64,000 nt of DNA from Cognatundibacterium rivi (GCF_018139565.1 NZ_JAGSPK010000001.1:372001-436000); one strand, 5' to 3'. Shown: positions 46,148 to 54,394, counted from the stretch's first letter. Notes: generated by a model not told the origin, from the letters alone. Program-made: numbers and translations.

Positions 46148-46732
46148 ATGAAGCAATTTTTATCCGCAAGCGAATACATCGATTTTGAGCATCCCGCCGT
46201 CCGGCAAAAAGCGCAGGAACTTACGGCATCCGCTGGCGCGACCAACACGCATGCATTGATACGCCACATCTTTCATTTTGTGCGCGATCAGATCAAACAC
46301 AGCTCAGATTACAAGCTCAACCCAGTGACTTGCAAAGCGTCTGATGTGCTGCTGCACGGCACCGGTTACTGCTACGCCAAAAGCCACTTGCTCGCCGCGC
46401 TGCTGCGCGCGAACGGCATTCCGACCGGGCTGTGCTACCAACGCTTATCCGTCACCGGCGACGGCGCGCCTTATTGCCTGCACGGCCTCAATGCGGTGTA
46501 TCTGCCGGAACACGGCTGGTACCGGATCGATGCACGCGGCAACAAACCCGGCGTGGCAGCAGAGTTTCACCCACCGCAGGAAGCGCTCGCATTTCCCGTC
46601 ATCGCATCGCACGAACGCGATCTGCCCGAAGTCTGGAGCGAACCTTTGCCCGTCATCGTTACCGCGCTGAGCAGCTACGACACTTACGATCAGGTGTTGG
46701 AAAATCTGCCCGATGTTCAGCTATACGCCTGA
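46148..46732 (+). CDS. transglutaminase-like domain protein
   Basis: 194 aa with a papain-like transglutaminase fold. The Cys-His-Asp triad is visible: Cys in GTGYCYAKSHLLAALLRANGI, His in CLHGLNAVYL and Asp in WYRIDARGN. There is no signal peptide, so it acts in the cytoplasm as a probable peptidase or amidase. The ATG at 46148 is chosen because the family starts with FLxxxEYIDF; a longer frame from 46073 has no support. It is flanked by repeat copy B. Confidence 0.8.
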   Translation: MKQFLSASEYIDFEHPAVRQKAQELTASAGATNTHALIRHIFHFVRDQIKHSSDYKLNPVTCKASDVLLHGTGYCYAKSHLLAALLRANGIPTGLCYQRLSVTGDGAPYCLHGLNAVYLPEHGWYRIDARGNKPGVAAEFHPPQEALAFPVIASHERDLPEVWSEPLPVIVTALSSYDTYDQVLENLPDVQLYA

Positions 46733-46764
46733 CCCGCCGCAAAGCGCATGGCGCTGATGGCGTG

Positions 46765-46925
46765 GGCCGTGCCAATCGCGTCGTTTACCTCAAATTTTGC
46801 CTGTAAAAGGGCTAAATATACTGGGGGGAGTATTTTAAAATGCCCTTGTTTTATGCCGAGAATAAGGTGTTTTTGGAACATACTCCCCGATTTTTGCCAA
46901 AATGATCGTTTCAAAGCAGTGATTT
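46765..46925. repeat. intergenic repeat, copy B
   Basis: A direct repeat of 44905-45065. The mini-frame here reads MPLFYAENKVFLEHTPRFLPK and then stops. The two copies bracket the three small genes at 45168, 45806 and 46148. Confidence 0.7.
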
Positions 46926-46980
46926 GAGCGCTGTTGTCAGCACAGCAGGAAATACAAATCCGCAGCGCCATCCAAACCCT

Positions 46981-47300
46981 CGCTCCCACCATTCAAGCCG
47001 TTCTTATTTACGGTAGTTGACGCAGACAAGAACAAAGCAAACCAATCCAATCCAGCCTCAATGTAGTTAACGTTTTTCAGTGGCGAGAACGTCATACTGG
47101 CACGGCAAGCTATGCCGGACTTCATCGAGGAATTGAGTGGGGATGCGCGTTCATGTCAGGTTCCTGTTGTTATACTGTGTATTTAATCAGTGTAACGAAA
47201 AAAAACGATACCAGACAAGGACTTGCGACGTATTGGAGCTTGTTGCTCATTTTTTATCTATCTGTTATTTTGCCAATTTGCACTTTAAAACAAGTTAGGC
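46981..47300 (+). repeat. ~300-bp direct repeat, copy 1, ending in an attI-like core site
   Basis: Roughly 80% identical by eye to 49351-49651 over its whole length. It ends ACTTTAAAACAAGTTAGGC, where GTTAGGC (47294-47300) is a consensus integron core site; as I remember it, class 1 attI1 ends TAAAACAAAGTTAGGC. The small frame seen in copy 2 is broken here by a stop and a frameshift. Cassette 1 begins right after the core site. Confidence 0.65.
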
Positions 47301-47348
47301 GTCTTCATCCCGGTGCACTCGCATCTATAACCAATAAAGGACTTTGAA

Positions 47349-47612
47349 ATGGTCACAGAAGAACTCAATGAGTACGTGTTTGCCAGCATGGTTATGAAGT
47401 CGGCTTGGTCTATCCGTTGCCGCCGAGTAGATTCCTTAGAAAAGTCCGGAGAAATCACGGAAGAACAGGCCCGAGACATGCCGCAGACCGTTGCTGATGT
47501 TCGAGAAGCCTTGAAAGTGATTCGGCACAACAAGAAAGTAGTTTTTGACACTCTTGCAGAGATCGAGTCTGCGCCCGCTGATTCTCAAGTACCGGATCAA
47601 GAAGCGTCTTGA
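47349..47612 (+). CDS. cassette 1 hypothetical protein
   Basis: 87 aa, soluble and mostly helical and charged. It has MVTEELNEYVFASMVMKSAW at the start and EKSGEITEEQARDMPQTVAD in the middle. AAAGGA precedes the ATG by 7 bp. It sits between a core site at 47294 and the attC site at 47691, as expected of a gene cassette. Not recognised. The C-terminal IESAPADSQVPDQEAS is probably disordered. Confidence 0.6.
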   Translation: MVTEELNEYVFASMVMKSAWSIRCRRVDSLEKSGEITEEQARDMPQTVADVREALKVIRHNKKVVFDTLAEIESAPADSQVPDQEAS

Positions 47613-47690
47613 GTTCTTCAGTAGTCGTTTTCATCGTCATGTCCTCTAAAAAGTTGGCCTTGGTGCTACGGCGCGGCGCTGCCAGAAGAC

Positions 47691-47756
47691 GCCGAACCCA
47701 TCATTCCACCGGCCTGCGCGAAAAGCCGCGCAGGCCGGTGAATTCAAACGTTAAGT
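47691..47756 (+). repeat. attC recombination site 1
   Basis: 66 bp bounded by GCCGAAC (near-consensus RYYYAAC) and AAACGTTAAGT (core GTTRRRY). A perfect 14-bp stem CACCGGCCTGCGCG / CGCGCAGGCCGGTG with a 6-nt loop lies inside. This is the folded-strand structure used by integron integrases. Confidence 0.85.
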
Positions 47757-47763
47757 ATCAAAT

Positions 47764-48147
47764 ATGGACGACTGCGCTTTTACTAAACTGATTGAGCTCC
47801 TGCAAATAGTGCCTGCTGTTAGTGGTGCTGTTGGGCACGGCACAAATGAAGATGGAAATTGGTGGGTGAAATTTGAAATTGACATTCACCATCGATTTGC
47901 GTGGCAAACAGTTCAGGAGCTTGGACATGTCTTGAACTATTTATCGCTGAATGAACGTTTACCGACTTCTTTTTATCCAGTCTCACCACCGCCCTATATG
48001 AATGGTGGTCCAAACGAATTTCTATCTTGGGTAATTGAGTCAAAGGATAAGGAGTTTAAACCTGGAACATGTGCAGAATGGTTGGAGGGGCGTTTGCCAA
48101 ATCCGGTAAACGATATTGAACAATGGGTGGCGAATGAAGACACTTAA
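47764..48147 (+). CDS. cassette 2 hypothetical protein
   Basis: 127 aa soluble protein with GHGTNEDGNWWVKFEIDIHH near residues 24-43, RFAWQTVQELGHVLNYLSLNERL next, and a Pro-rich YPVSPPPYMNGGP stretch. The start is 8 bp after the attC 1 core. The stop codon TAA lies within the ACTTAAC boundary of attC 2, a classic compact cassette. Not assigned to a known function. Confidence 0.7.
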   Translation: MDDCAFTKLIELLQIVPAVSGAVGHGTNEDGNWWVKFEIDIHHRFAWQTVQELGHVLNYLSLNERLPTSFYPVSPPPYMNGGPNEFLSWVIESKDKEFKPGTCAEWLEGRLPNPVNDIEQWVANEDT

Positions 48148-48231
48148 CTGGTCGTTCGAGAAGCGCGCGCGATTGTGCGGCTTTACACATTCTACTTTTA
48201 AGGCGCGCGCCTTTCAACTCAAACGTTAGGC
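48142..48231 (+). repeat. attC recombination site 2
   Basis: 90 bp bounded by ACTTAAC (RYYYAAC) and GTTAGGC (core) in the typical TCAAACGTTAGGC context. The inner stem AAGCGCGCGC / GCGCGCGCCTT has one extra base that would stick out, as in functional attC sites. Confidence 0.88.
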
Positions 48232-48237
48232 ATCCCC

Positions 48238-48516
48238 ATGAGCGAACAACTCAATGTCAGCCAGATGATTTGTCCTATTCATGGGACTCAACGTGTGTCG
48301 TTTATCTGCCATCACTTGCAATATGCTGAAAACATCGGCTTCTATATTCCAGACGAACCCCCAACAGATGAGGATCCAGACCTCATGGCTTGGTGCAGCG
48401 AGTGCGAAAAGACCCGAATAGCTGAGCGTGGTTGGAATGATCGCTCTGAGGCGTTCGCCAATATTATTGCTATTTGCGAGGGCTGTTTTGCGACAATCCG
48501 TGCCCGGAATGCCTAA
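48238..48516 (+). CDS. cassette 3 hypothetical Cys-rich protein
   Basis: 92 aa. It has MICPIHGTQRVSFICHH near the N-terminus, WCSECEKTR near residue 57 and ICEGCFATIR near the C-terminus, so several CxxC/CxxH-type pairs suggest a zinc-binding fold. It begins 7 bp after the attC 2 core site and its stop lies in the GCCTAAC boundary of the next attC. Annotators often call such proteins conserved cassette proteins; no function is known to me. Confidence 0.7.
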   Translation: MSEQLNVSQMICPIHGTQRVSFICHHLQYAENIGFYIPDEPPTDEDPDLMAWCSECEKTRIAERGWNDRSEAFANIIAICEGCFATIRARNA

Positions 48517-48557
48517 CCAGGAAGGGTGCTGACGCTCACTTTTCAACACCCATTTTT
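48511..48557 (+). repeat. truncated attC site 3
   Basis: It starts with consensus GCCTAAC and has a GGGTG ... CACCC stem, but the closing core GTTRRRY is missing. The match ends near TTTTTCAAA and unrelated sequence follows. The cassette array was therefore cut here, next to the minus-strand gene at 48576. Confidence 0.6.
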
Positions 48558-48575
48558 CAAAATCACCAGACAGAT

Positions 48576-49193
48576 TTATTCCGGAAAACGGACGAGTTTT
48601 TTACTCTCTTTGGGCACTTGATATTGTGCGACATTGAGCTGCATCGCCAGCAAAGAATAATAGGCGTTGATGCCGGTTAAATCGACGACGCCTTTTTTGC
48701 CAAAACGTTTTTCGGCACGTGCGAAGGTGGCGTCCGAAACGCGTTTATTTTTATGCAGCTCGGTCGAAAAGTCATACACAATTTCTTCATCCGCAGTCAT
48801 GCCGACAGGGCGCGTGCCATCGGCGATGGCGTTGGCGATTTCTGGTTTGATGCCCATTTTCAGCGCGATAGGATAATGCACGTACCATTCAAAATCCTGC
48901 GTCCATTCGCGCGCGGTGATTAAAATTGCCAGCTCGCTTAAGGTGTTGCCTATCGCTGAGTTATAGCGCAGATAATCGCCCATCGCTCTGGCCTGCGACA
49001 TGACTTGCGGGCTGTGCATCAGCGGCTCAAACGGGCCAAATACAGGCACCTTACGCGTCGCCAAAAACTCTTCCGCAGCTTTTTGTTGTTCCGGTGTGTA
49101 TTGATCGGGCGGTATGGTCGGAAGCCGGTCAGCGGCGTAAGCGGAAGTCGAAATCAAACCGGCAGCGATAGTGGAACAAAGTGTATTTTTCAT
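48576..49193 (-). CDS. exported carboxymuconolactone decarboxylase-family protein
   Basis: 205 aa. The signal peptide ends STSAYAAD. The CMD/AhpD-like helical core includes LSELAILITAREWTQDFEWYVH and GMTADEEIVYDFSTEL. The CxxC redox pair of AhpD is absent, so it is closer to the decarboxylase-like, non-peroxidase members. It is transcribed opposite to the cassettes, between truncated attC 3 and repeat copy 2, and may have been inserted into the array. Confidence 0.75.
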   Translation of the reverse strand: MKNTLCSTIAAGLISTSAYAADRLPTIPPDQYTPEQQKAAEEFLATRKVPVFGPFEPLMHSPQVMSQARAMGDYLRYNSAIGNTLSELAILITAREWTQDFEWYVHYPIALKMGIKPEIANAIADGTRPVGMTADEEIVYDFSTELHKNKRVSDATFARAEKRFGKKGVVDLTGINAYYSLLAMQLNVAQYQVPKESKKLVRFPE

Positions 49194-49350
49194 GAAGTCT
49201 CCTCAGGGATGAACGTAAAATCGAATCAGATAAACAGGCTCAGACATTAGTCAAAAAGTGCTCAACTGAATGATGAGTTGAAGTCGATGTCCCATTATCC
49301 TTCAGCATCAGAATGCCTGTATAGAGATCAAAAAAACTGACACCACTACT

Positions 49351-49651
49351 CGCTCTCGCATTCAAGCCCCCTTTATTTTCGGTCGATGACGCAGACCAGT
49401 GCAAAGCAAACCAATCCAGCCTCAATGCAGTTAGCGTTTTTCAGTGACGAGGACGTCATACAGGCACTGCAAGCTATGCCGGACTTCATTGAGGAATTGT
49501 GGGAAAAGAGCGCGCATGGCGGACATACTGTGTACTTCATTGGTATAACGAAAAGCCCATACCAGATAAGGACTTGCGACGCATTGGAATTTGTTGCCTA
49601 TTTTTTATTCATCTGATATTTTGCCATTTTGCACTTTAAAACAAGTTAAGC
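49351..49651 (+). repeat. ~300-bp direct repeat, copy 2, ending in an attI-like core site
   Basis: The counterpart of 46981-47300. It ends GCACTTTAAAACAAGTTAAGC with core GTTAAGC at 49645-49651. It holds an intact 76-codon frame (49386-49616). The large unknown gene at 49685 begins 34 bp after the core site. Confidence 0.65.
49386..49616 (+). CDS. possible small protein within repeat copy 2
   Basis: 76 aa with LAFFSDEDVIQALQAMPDFIEELWEKS in the middle. The matching part of repeat copy 1 keeps MPDFIEEL but is broken by a stop and a frameshift. The reading may be real protein or just the repeat sequence; no ribosome site is seen. Not recognised. Confidence 0.35.
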   Translation: MTQTSAKQTNPASMQLAFFSDEDVIQALQAMPDFIEELWEKSAHGGHTVYFIGITKSPYQIRTCDALEFVAYFLFI

Positions 49652-49684
49652 TTCTCAATCCCCCGCCATGGAGCATCATATCAA

Positions 49685-50764
49685 ATGCAGAACAACAATC
49701 GTCTTGACGCGGAATGGGTAACCCTCAACGCAGTAAGAGGGATGGTCAAGATTGCCGCAAATGGAGATCTTGCAAAGGCGACCTATGACAATGCACTAGA
49801 GTTTGGTGGAGAGCTGTACCCAGCGCTGCTTGGGGCCGACTCAAGCATACTGAGACGCGAACGCGAAAGCGACACCGTCAAGGAGTACCGACAGAAGGCA
49901 CAGCTCAAGTCCATCAAGCAGGCCAAGGAAGTCACCGCCCTCACTCTTCTACAGGCGGATATTGCCGAACTAAAGGATTTGCTGGAGATCTCGAGGTCGA
50001 ACAAGAAGGAACGGGCAAAAACGGACCAACTCAAGCGGCGCTTAGCAATATTTGTGTCCGCAGAGGTAGAACTAAACCCAGTTCCGCACAGTGAGAATCA
50101 ACTGATCTTCAGAGATGCTCTGTCGGTAGAAAGAACTGTCCCACCGTTGCGATCAGGCAAGTCTTTCAGGGACTTCGAACTACCTGATTCGAGTATCCTG
50201 AGAATTCGTGTCCTTCATCCAGATAAACCGGAGCATGTAACTGGCGCTGACATCATATATGAACGCCATCTTCCGTCCGAAGACAAAGCTAGCATAGTCG
50301 TCGTGCAGTACAAGATCTGGGAAGACAAGACGATGCTCATGACCGACCCCAGGATGCTTGGTCAAATTGACCGACTTCGTGCGTTTACTTGTGAGGACCA
50401 AGTCTGCGAACCTGACGACACCACCAACCCTTTCCGCTTCCCCTGCTGCGCTGCATTCTTGCGGCCAACGGACAAACTTCAACGTCCAGATCAAAGTTTC
50501 ATGTCAACGGGCGAGCATATTCCCCTTTGCAGAATTAGTGACGCTTGCTCGAAAAGTACGCGAGGAAAACCTCAACTCGAATATAAGAAGATGCGTGACA
50601 TCTCCTTGTCCAGTGAGATGTTCGAGCAGTTGTTCAACAAGGGCAAAATTGGCTCACGTTACCTAACGTACTCCGAACTGACGGATATCTACACACAGAA
50701 CGCCATCGCCGAAGATGAGAATACTGTCATCATCTACGCTCAGGAGTTCAGCGATATTGAGTAG
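49685..50764 (+). CDS. large hypothetical cassette protein
   Basis: 359 aa, soluble. A predicted coiled coil covers residues 60-120 (KEYRQKAQLKSIKQAKEVT, then LLEISRSNKKERAKTDQLKRR). The middle is beta-rich (LRIRVLHPDKPEHVTGADIIY, VVVQYKIWEDK). Cys residues cluster near 235-290 (FTCEDQVCEPDD, FPCCAAFL, PLCRISDAC) and might bind zinc. The frame is longer than most cassette genes. It starts 34 bp after an attI-like core, with GCCTAAC seven bases after its stop. The role is unknown; a mid-domain of the type seen in defence or nuclease-associated proteins is conceivable but unsupported. Confidence 0.6.
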   Translation: MQNNNRLDAEWVTLNAVRGMVKIAANGDLAKATYDNALEFGGELYPALLGADSSILRRERESDTVKEYRQKAQLKSIKQAKEVTALTLLQADIAELKDLLEISRSNKKERAKTDQLKRRLAIFVSAEVELNPVPHSENQLIFRDALSVERTVPPLRSGKSFRDFELPDSSILRIRVLHPDKPEHVTGADIIYERHLPSEDKASIVVVQYKIWEDKTMLMTDPRMLGQIDRLRAFTCEDQVCEPDDTTNPFRFPCCAAFLRPTDKLQRPDQSFMSTGEHIPLCRISDACSKSTRGKPQLEYKKMRDISLSSEMFEQLFNKGKIGSRYLTYSELTDIYTQNAIAEDENTVIIYAQEFSDIE

Positions 50765-50770
50765 AGAGAA

Positions 50771-50815
50771 GCCTAACCATTCGTATATGGACTCCCCAAA
50801 AAGTACAGGAAATTA
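50771..50815 (+). repeat. partial attC site 4
   Basis: Begins with consensus GCCTAAC after the 49685 gene, but the other half is not recognisable. The end given is approximate. It supports the view that this gene was a cassette. Confidence 0.4.
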
Positions 50816-51446
50816 ATCAATAGTTTTGGTGCATGGAATAAGCCTGCAGTCGACTATCCGGCATCTGATGTGGAATCTATGATGTGCCGTGCCGACATGG
50901 AATCTGCGTGATCATTGCGCCACTCGCTAGTTATACAAAATCAGGCAGGCGTGATGCTGCCGGAAGCCTAGTTGATCCGCCTTCGGCGTTAGACCGAACC
51001 AACTGGCGAAGTGTTGTGCGTCTTTGAAATGTGCAACGCTGCCACAGGCATCCGCTCACCAAAATGCTGACTATCGACGTCTCTGTTTCCTGCCGCTTTT
51101 CACTTCACCATTTTTCTGATCTGCTCCGCTGTATTTCCATCTGATATGGTTTTTCATCCATTTCTGCCACTGTTTTTTGCTTCTGCTCCGTAGCACACTG
51201 GCACCGTCAATACCAGTGGTGATAGTTCATGGTGGGCGGTGTGGTGATGGGTGTTCTGCATTGGTTTTATCTGAACTGTCTCTTTTTATATCCACAGGAC
51301 TGACGCAAAACCGTTGTGGTGGTGTGCTGCAGGCGTTCTGCTAAGCCATAAGATGCCATGCCGGAACAAGTTTGCGTCTTTCCTCATCCGTTGTCGTGTG
51401 TACTGTGCGGTGGCGGGGATTAATTTCTGTTTTTCTATTGAGTGAA
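50816..51446. other. gene-poor region between the cassette array and ccoG
   Basis: About 630 bp. A short reading YPASDVESM at about 50847-50879 is echoed at 45684-45715 as YPASDVEAM, so it is probably a leftover of duplicated sequence. GTTAGAC at about 50988-50994 could be a degenerate core site. The rest shows no gene. Confidence 0.4.
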
Positions 51447-52850
51447 ATGATGAGTCAGGCAGACGCACGCGTATCCGTAGTGAGTATTTACAGGAAGTTT
51501 GATGACATTTATGTCCGGCAGTCTAAGGGGCGGTATACCAACTGGCGCTGGTTTTTTGTCTGGCTCACGCAATGTGTATTTTATTGTTCGCCGTGGATGA
51601 GCTGGAACGGGCGGCAGGCGGTGTTGTTTGATCTGGCGGCGCGTAAATTTTATCTGTTTGGTCTGGTGTTGTTCCCGCAGGATTTTATTTTTCTGGCGGT
51701 GTTGCTGATTATCTGCGCTTATTCCTTATTTCTGTTCACGGCCGTGACGGGGCGGGTCTGGTGTGGGTTTTCTTGTCCGCAAACGGTGTACACCGAGATT
51801 TTTATGTGGATAGAAAACAAGATCGAGGGGCCGCGCAGTGCGCGTATGCGGCTGGCGAAGCAGGCGATGAATCTGGAAAAATTCACCAAAAAATTCAGCA
51901 AGCATACGGTGTGGGGATTGGTTGCTCTCTGGACTGGCTTTACCTTCGTCGGCTATTTCATTCCTGTGCATTTGCTGGGTAGTGAAGTGCTGAGTTTTTC
52001 TTTGGGGCGCTGGGAAGCTTTCTGGATTTTGTTTTACGGCTTCGCGACTTATGGCAACGCCGGTTTCATGCGTGAGCAGATGTGCCGTTACTTGTGTCCG
52101 TATGCGCGCTTTCAGGGTTCGATGTTTGATAAAGATACGCTGGTGGTCAGTTACGACAAAGCGCGCGGCGAGCCACGGAATGTGTTGAATAAATCTGACC
52201 CTGTGATGATCGCGAAAGGCGGTTGTATCGATTGCTCTATGTGCGTGCAGGTTTGCCCGACGGGTATCGATATCCGCAACGGCTTGCAGCATGATTGCAT
52301 CGGTTGCGCGGCCTGCGTCGATGCTTGCGACAGTGTGATGGATAAGATAGGCTCACCGCGCGGCCTGATTCGTTTCACGACGGAAAATGCAGTGCAAAAT
52401 GGGCTGACGACCAGGCAGATCATGCGCAATATTCTGCGCCCACCGGTGCTTATTTATAGCCTGATTCTGATGTCGATGGTTGGCGCATTTGCGTATACGT
52501 TGACGACACATGTGCCGTTAAAAATGAATGTGATCCGTGATCGCGGTAATATGGGGCGGATAGTGAATGATGGCGCGGTAGAAAATGTGTATCGCCTGCA
52601 TATCATGAATTCGGATGAGCGGGAGCATCGATATCAGATTCGTGTCAGCGGCATGCCGAATATCATGCTGGAAACCGCCAATGAAGTGACGCTGAGCCCG
52701 ACAGAATCCAGGATCGTACCGGTCACGGTGCGGGTGCCGCACGGTGACGGTGTAAATGGCTCGAATCCTATTCATATCGAATTGCAGGCGCTGGATAATG
52801 AGCAGGTGCGCATTTCTGAGAAAGCGACGTTCTTCGTTCCACGCCAGTAG
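51447..52850 (+). CDS. ccoG: cytochrome c oxidase accessory protein CcoG
   Basis: 467 aa inner-membrane iron-sulfur protein (FixG/RdxA) needed for copper handling during cbb3 oxidase assembly. Membrane helices are near residues 35-55, 85-105, 155-180 and 185-215, plus one near 340. The two [4Fe-4S] clusters are in CIDCSMCVQVCPTGIDIR and CIGCAACVDACDSVMD. The immunoglobulin-like FixG_C domain follows. ATGs at 51447 and 51450 are adjacent. The ccoNOQP and ccoI genes usual beside it are not in the window. Confidence 0.92.
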   Translation: MMSQADARVSVVSIYRKFDDIYVRQSKGRYTNWRWFFVWLTQCVFYCSPWMSWNGRQAVLFDLAARKFYLFGLVLFPQDFIFLAVLLIICAYSLFLFTAVTGRVWCGFSCPQTVYTEIFMWIENKIEGPRSARMRLAKQAMNLEKFTKKFSKHTVWGLVALWTGFTFVGYFIPVHLLGSEVLSFSLGRWEAFWILFYGFATYGNAGFMREQMCRYLCPYARFQGSMFDKDTLVVSYDKARGEPRNVLNKSDPVMIAKGGCIDCSMCVQVCPTGIDIRNGLQHDCIGCAACVDACDSVMDKIGSPRGLIRFTTENAVQNGLTTRQIMRNILRPPVLIYSLILMSMVGAFAYTLTTHVPLKMNVIRDRGNMGRIVNDGAVENVYRLHIMNSDEREHRYQIRVSGMPNIMLETANEVTLSPTESRIVPVTVRVPHGDGVNGSNPIHIELQALDNEQVRISEKATFFVPRQ

Positions 52851-52939
52851 TCTGCTTAGTGTGCTTAGCGTGATTGTAGCGGTGATGTGCTGATGAATTA
52901 ACGTCGCAATGCGCAGGCCAGCATCGCTGCAATTCAGGT

Positions 52940-54394
52940 ATGACGTTGTTGAAAGATGGCTGTGCGGATAAAAAATATATGAAATTGTATGAGACTCTGG
53001 CGGAAGATATCGCCCAATCCATCCGCACCGGAGTGATGAAACTCGGCGATAAATTGCCATCGGTGCGTGAGACCAGCATCAGTCGCAGTGTCAGCCCGTC
53101 TACTGTTTTTGAAGCTTATTATTTACTGGAAGCACGCGGCCTGATACGAGCCAAAGAACGCAGTGGCTATTACGTGATTGCGGGCGCAAAAAAACTGCCG
53201 CCGGAACCGGAACGTGTTTCCAGCCCGGCCAGCAGTTCGACCGAAGTGGATGTCAGTCGGCTGGTATTTGATATTCTGGAAGCGTCCAAAATGCGCGATG
53301 TTGCGCCTTTTGGTTCGGCGTTTCCCAGCCCTTTATTATTTCCGTTTGATAAGCTCGCGAGTTCAATGACTGCCAGTATGCGGGTGATGGACCCGTGGAG
53401 CACGGTCGATGATCTGACGCCCGGCAGCATTCATCTGCGGCGGCAAATCGCCTTGCGTTATCTGGTCAGCGGTATGCATGTGCACACCGACGACATCATC
53501 ATCACCAGCGGCGCGCTGGATGCGCTGAATTTGTGTCTGCTGGCGGTGACCAGGCCGGGCGACGCGGTGATTATTGAATCGCCCAGTTTTTACGGTGCTT
53601 TGCAGGCACTCGAACGTCTGGGCTTGAGAGCGATTGAAGTGCCGACGCATCCGCGCGAGGGTGTTGATCTGAATGCGCTGGCGCAGGCGATAGAACAGCA
53701 TCAGCCGAAAGCATGCTGGCTGATGACGAATTTTCAGAATCCTCTCGGCAGCCAGATGCCGGACGAAAAAAAGCGCGCGCTGGTGGAACTGATTACCCGC
53801 TACGAATTGCCGCTGATCGAAGATGATGTGTATGCGGAATTGTATTTTGGCGAGCGTCGCCCGTTGCCAGCGAAAGCCTTTGATAGCAAAGGGCTGGTCA
53901 TGCATTGTTCCTCGTTTTCTAAATCGCTGGCACCGGGGTTTCGTGTCGGCTGGGCGATGCCGGGGCGGTTCACCAGTGCGGTTGCCAGACATAAACTGAC
54001 GACGACCTTATCGGCTTCCGTTCCGGCACAAGAGGCGCTGGCGGATTATCTGGCGAAGGGCCAGTTTGATCGCCATCTGCGGCAGTTGCGGCATGTATTA
54101 TCGGTGCAGCAAAGTGCGGTGATCGAGGCGATAGCGCGTTATTTTCCGGCAGAGACAAAAGCGACGCGGCCGGGAGGCGGCTATTTTTCGTGGGTGGAAT
54201 TGCCCGCACATGTGGATGCCTTGGAGGTGCATCGCCGCGCATTATCATTGGGCATCAGCGTTGCGCCGGGGCCGATGTTTTCTGCACAACGGCATTTCAA
54301 AAACTGTCTGCGTATCAATTATGGACATCGCTTTGATGCCCGCATGGATGCGGCCTTGCAGACATTGGGGAAATTAGTGATCAGCCTGATGTGA
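52940..54394 (+). CDS. MocR-type regulator (GntR HTH + aminotransferase domain)
   Basis: 484 aa. The N-terminal winged helix-turn-helix has KLGDKLPSVRETSISRSVSPSTVFEAYYLLEARGLI in residues 30-75. The rest is a fold-type I aminotransferase domain with SPSFYGALQALERLGLRAIEVP, NFQNPLGSQMPDEKKR and the PLP Lys in CSSFSKSLAPGFRVGW. Such proteins act as PLP-dependent regulators, for example of GABA or pyridoxal metabolism. The target is unknown. The start is uncertain: 52940 is chosen, 52979 is also possible. Confidence 0.87.
   Translation: MTLLKDGCADKKYMKLYETLAEDIAQSIRTGVMKLGDKLPSVRETSISRSVSPSTVFEAYYLLEARGLIRAKERSGYYVIAGAKKLPPEPERVSSPASSSTEVDVSRLVFDILEASKMRDVAPFGSAFPSPLLFPFDKLASSMTASMRVMDPWSTVDDLTPGSIHLRRQIALRYLVSGMHVHTDDIIITSGALDALNLCLLAVTRPGDAVIIESPSFYGALQALERLGLRAIEVPTHPREGVDLNALAQAIEQHQPKACWLMTNFQNPLGSQMPDEKKRALVELITRYELPLIEDDVYAELYFGERRPLPAKAFDSKGLVMHCSSFSKSLAPGFRVGWAMPGRFTSAVARHKLTTTLSASVPAQEALADYLAKGQFDRHLRQLRHVLSVQQSAVIEAIARYFPAETKATRPGGGYFSWVELPAHVDALEVHRRALSLGISVAPGPMFSAQRHFKNCLRINYGHRFDARMDAALQTLGKLVISLM

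Noticed and set aside
46717-46992. Minus-strand frame covering repeat copy B
   Set aside because: It crosses the repeat and the end of the transglutaminase gene on the opposite strand and is not kept in copy A.
50988-50994. GTTAGAC as a further attC core site
   Set aside because: No matching RYYYAAC boundary or stem at a suitable distance.
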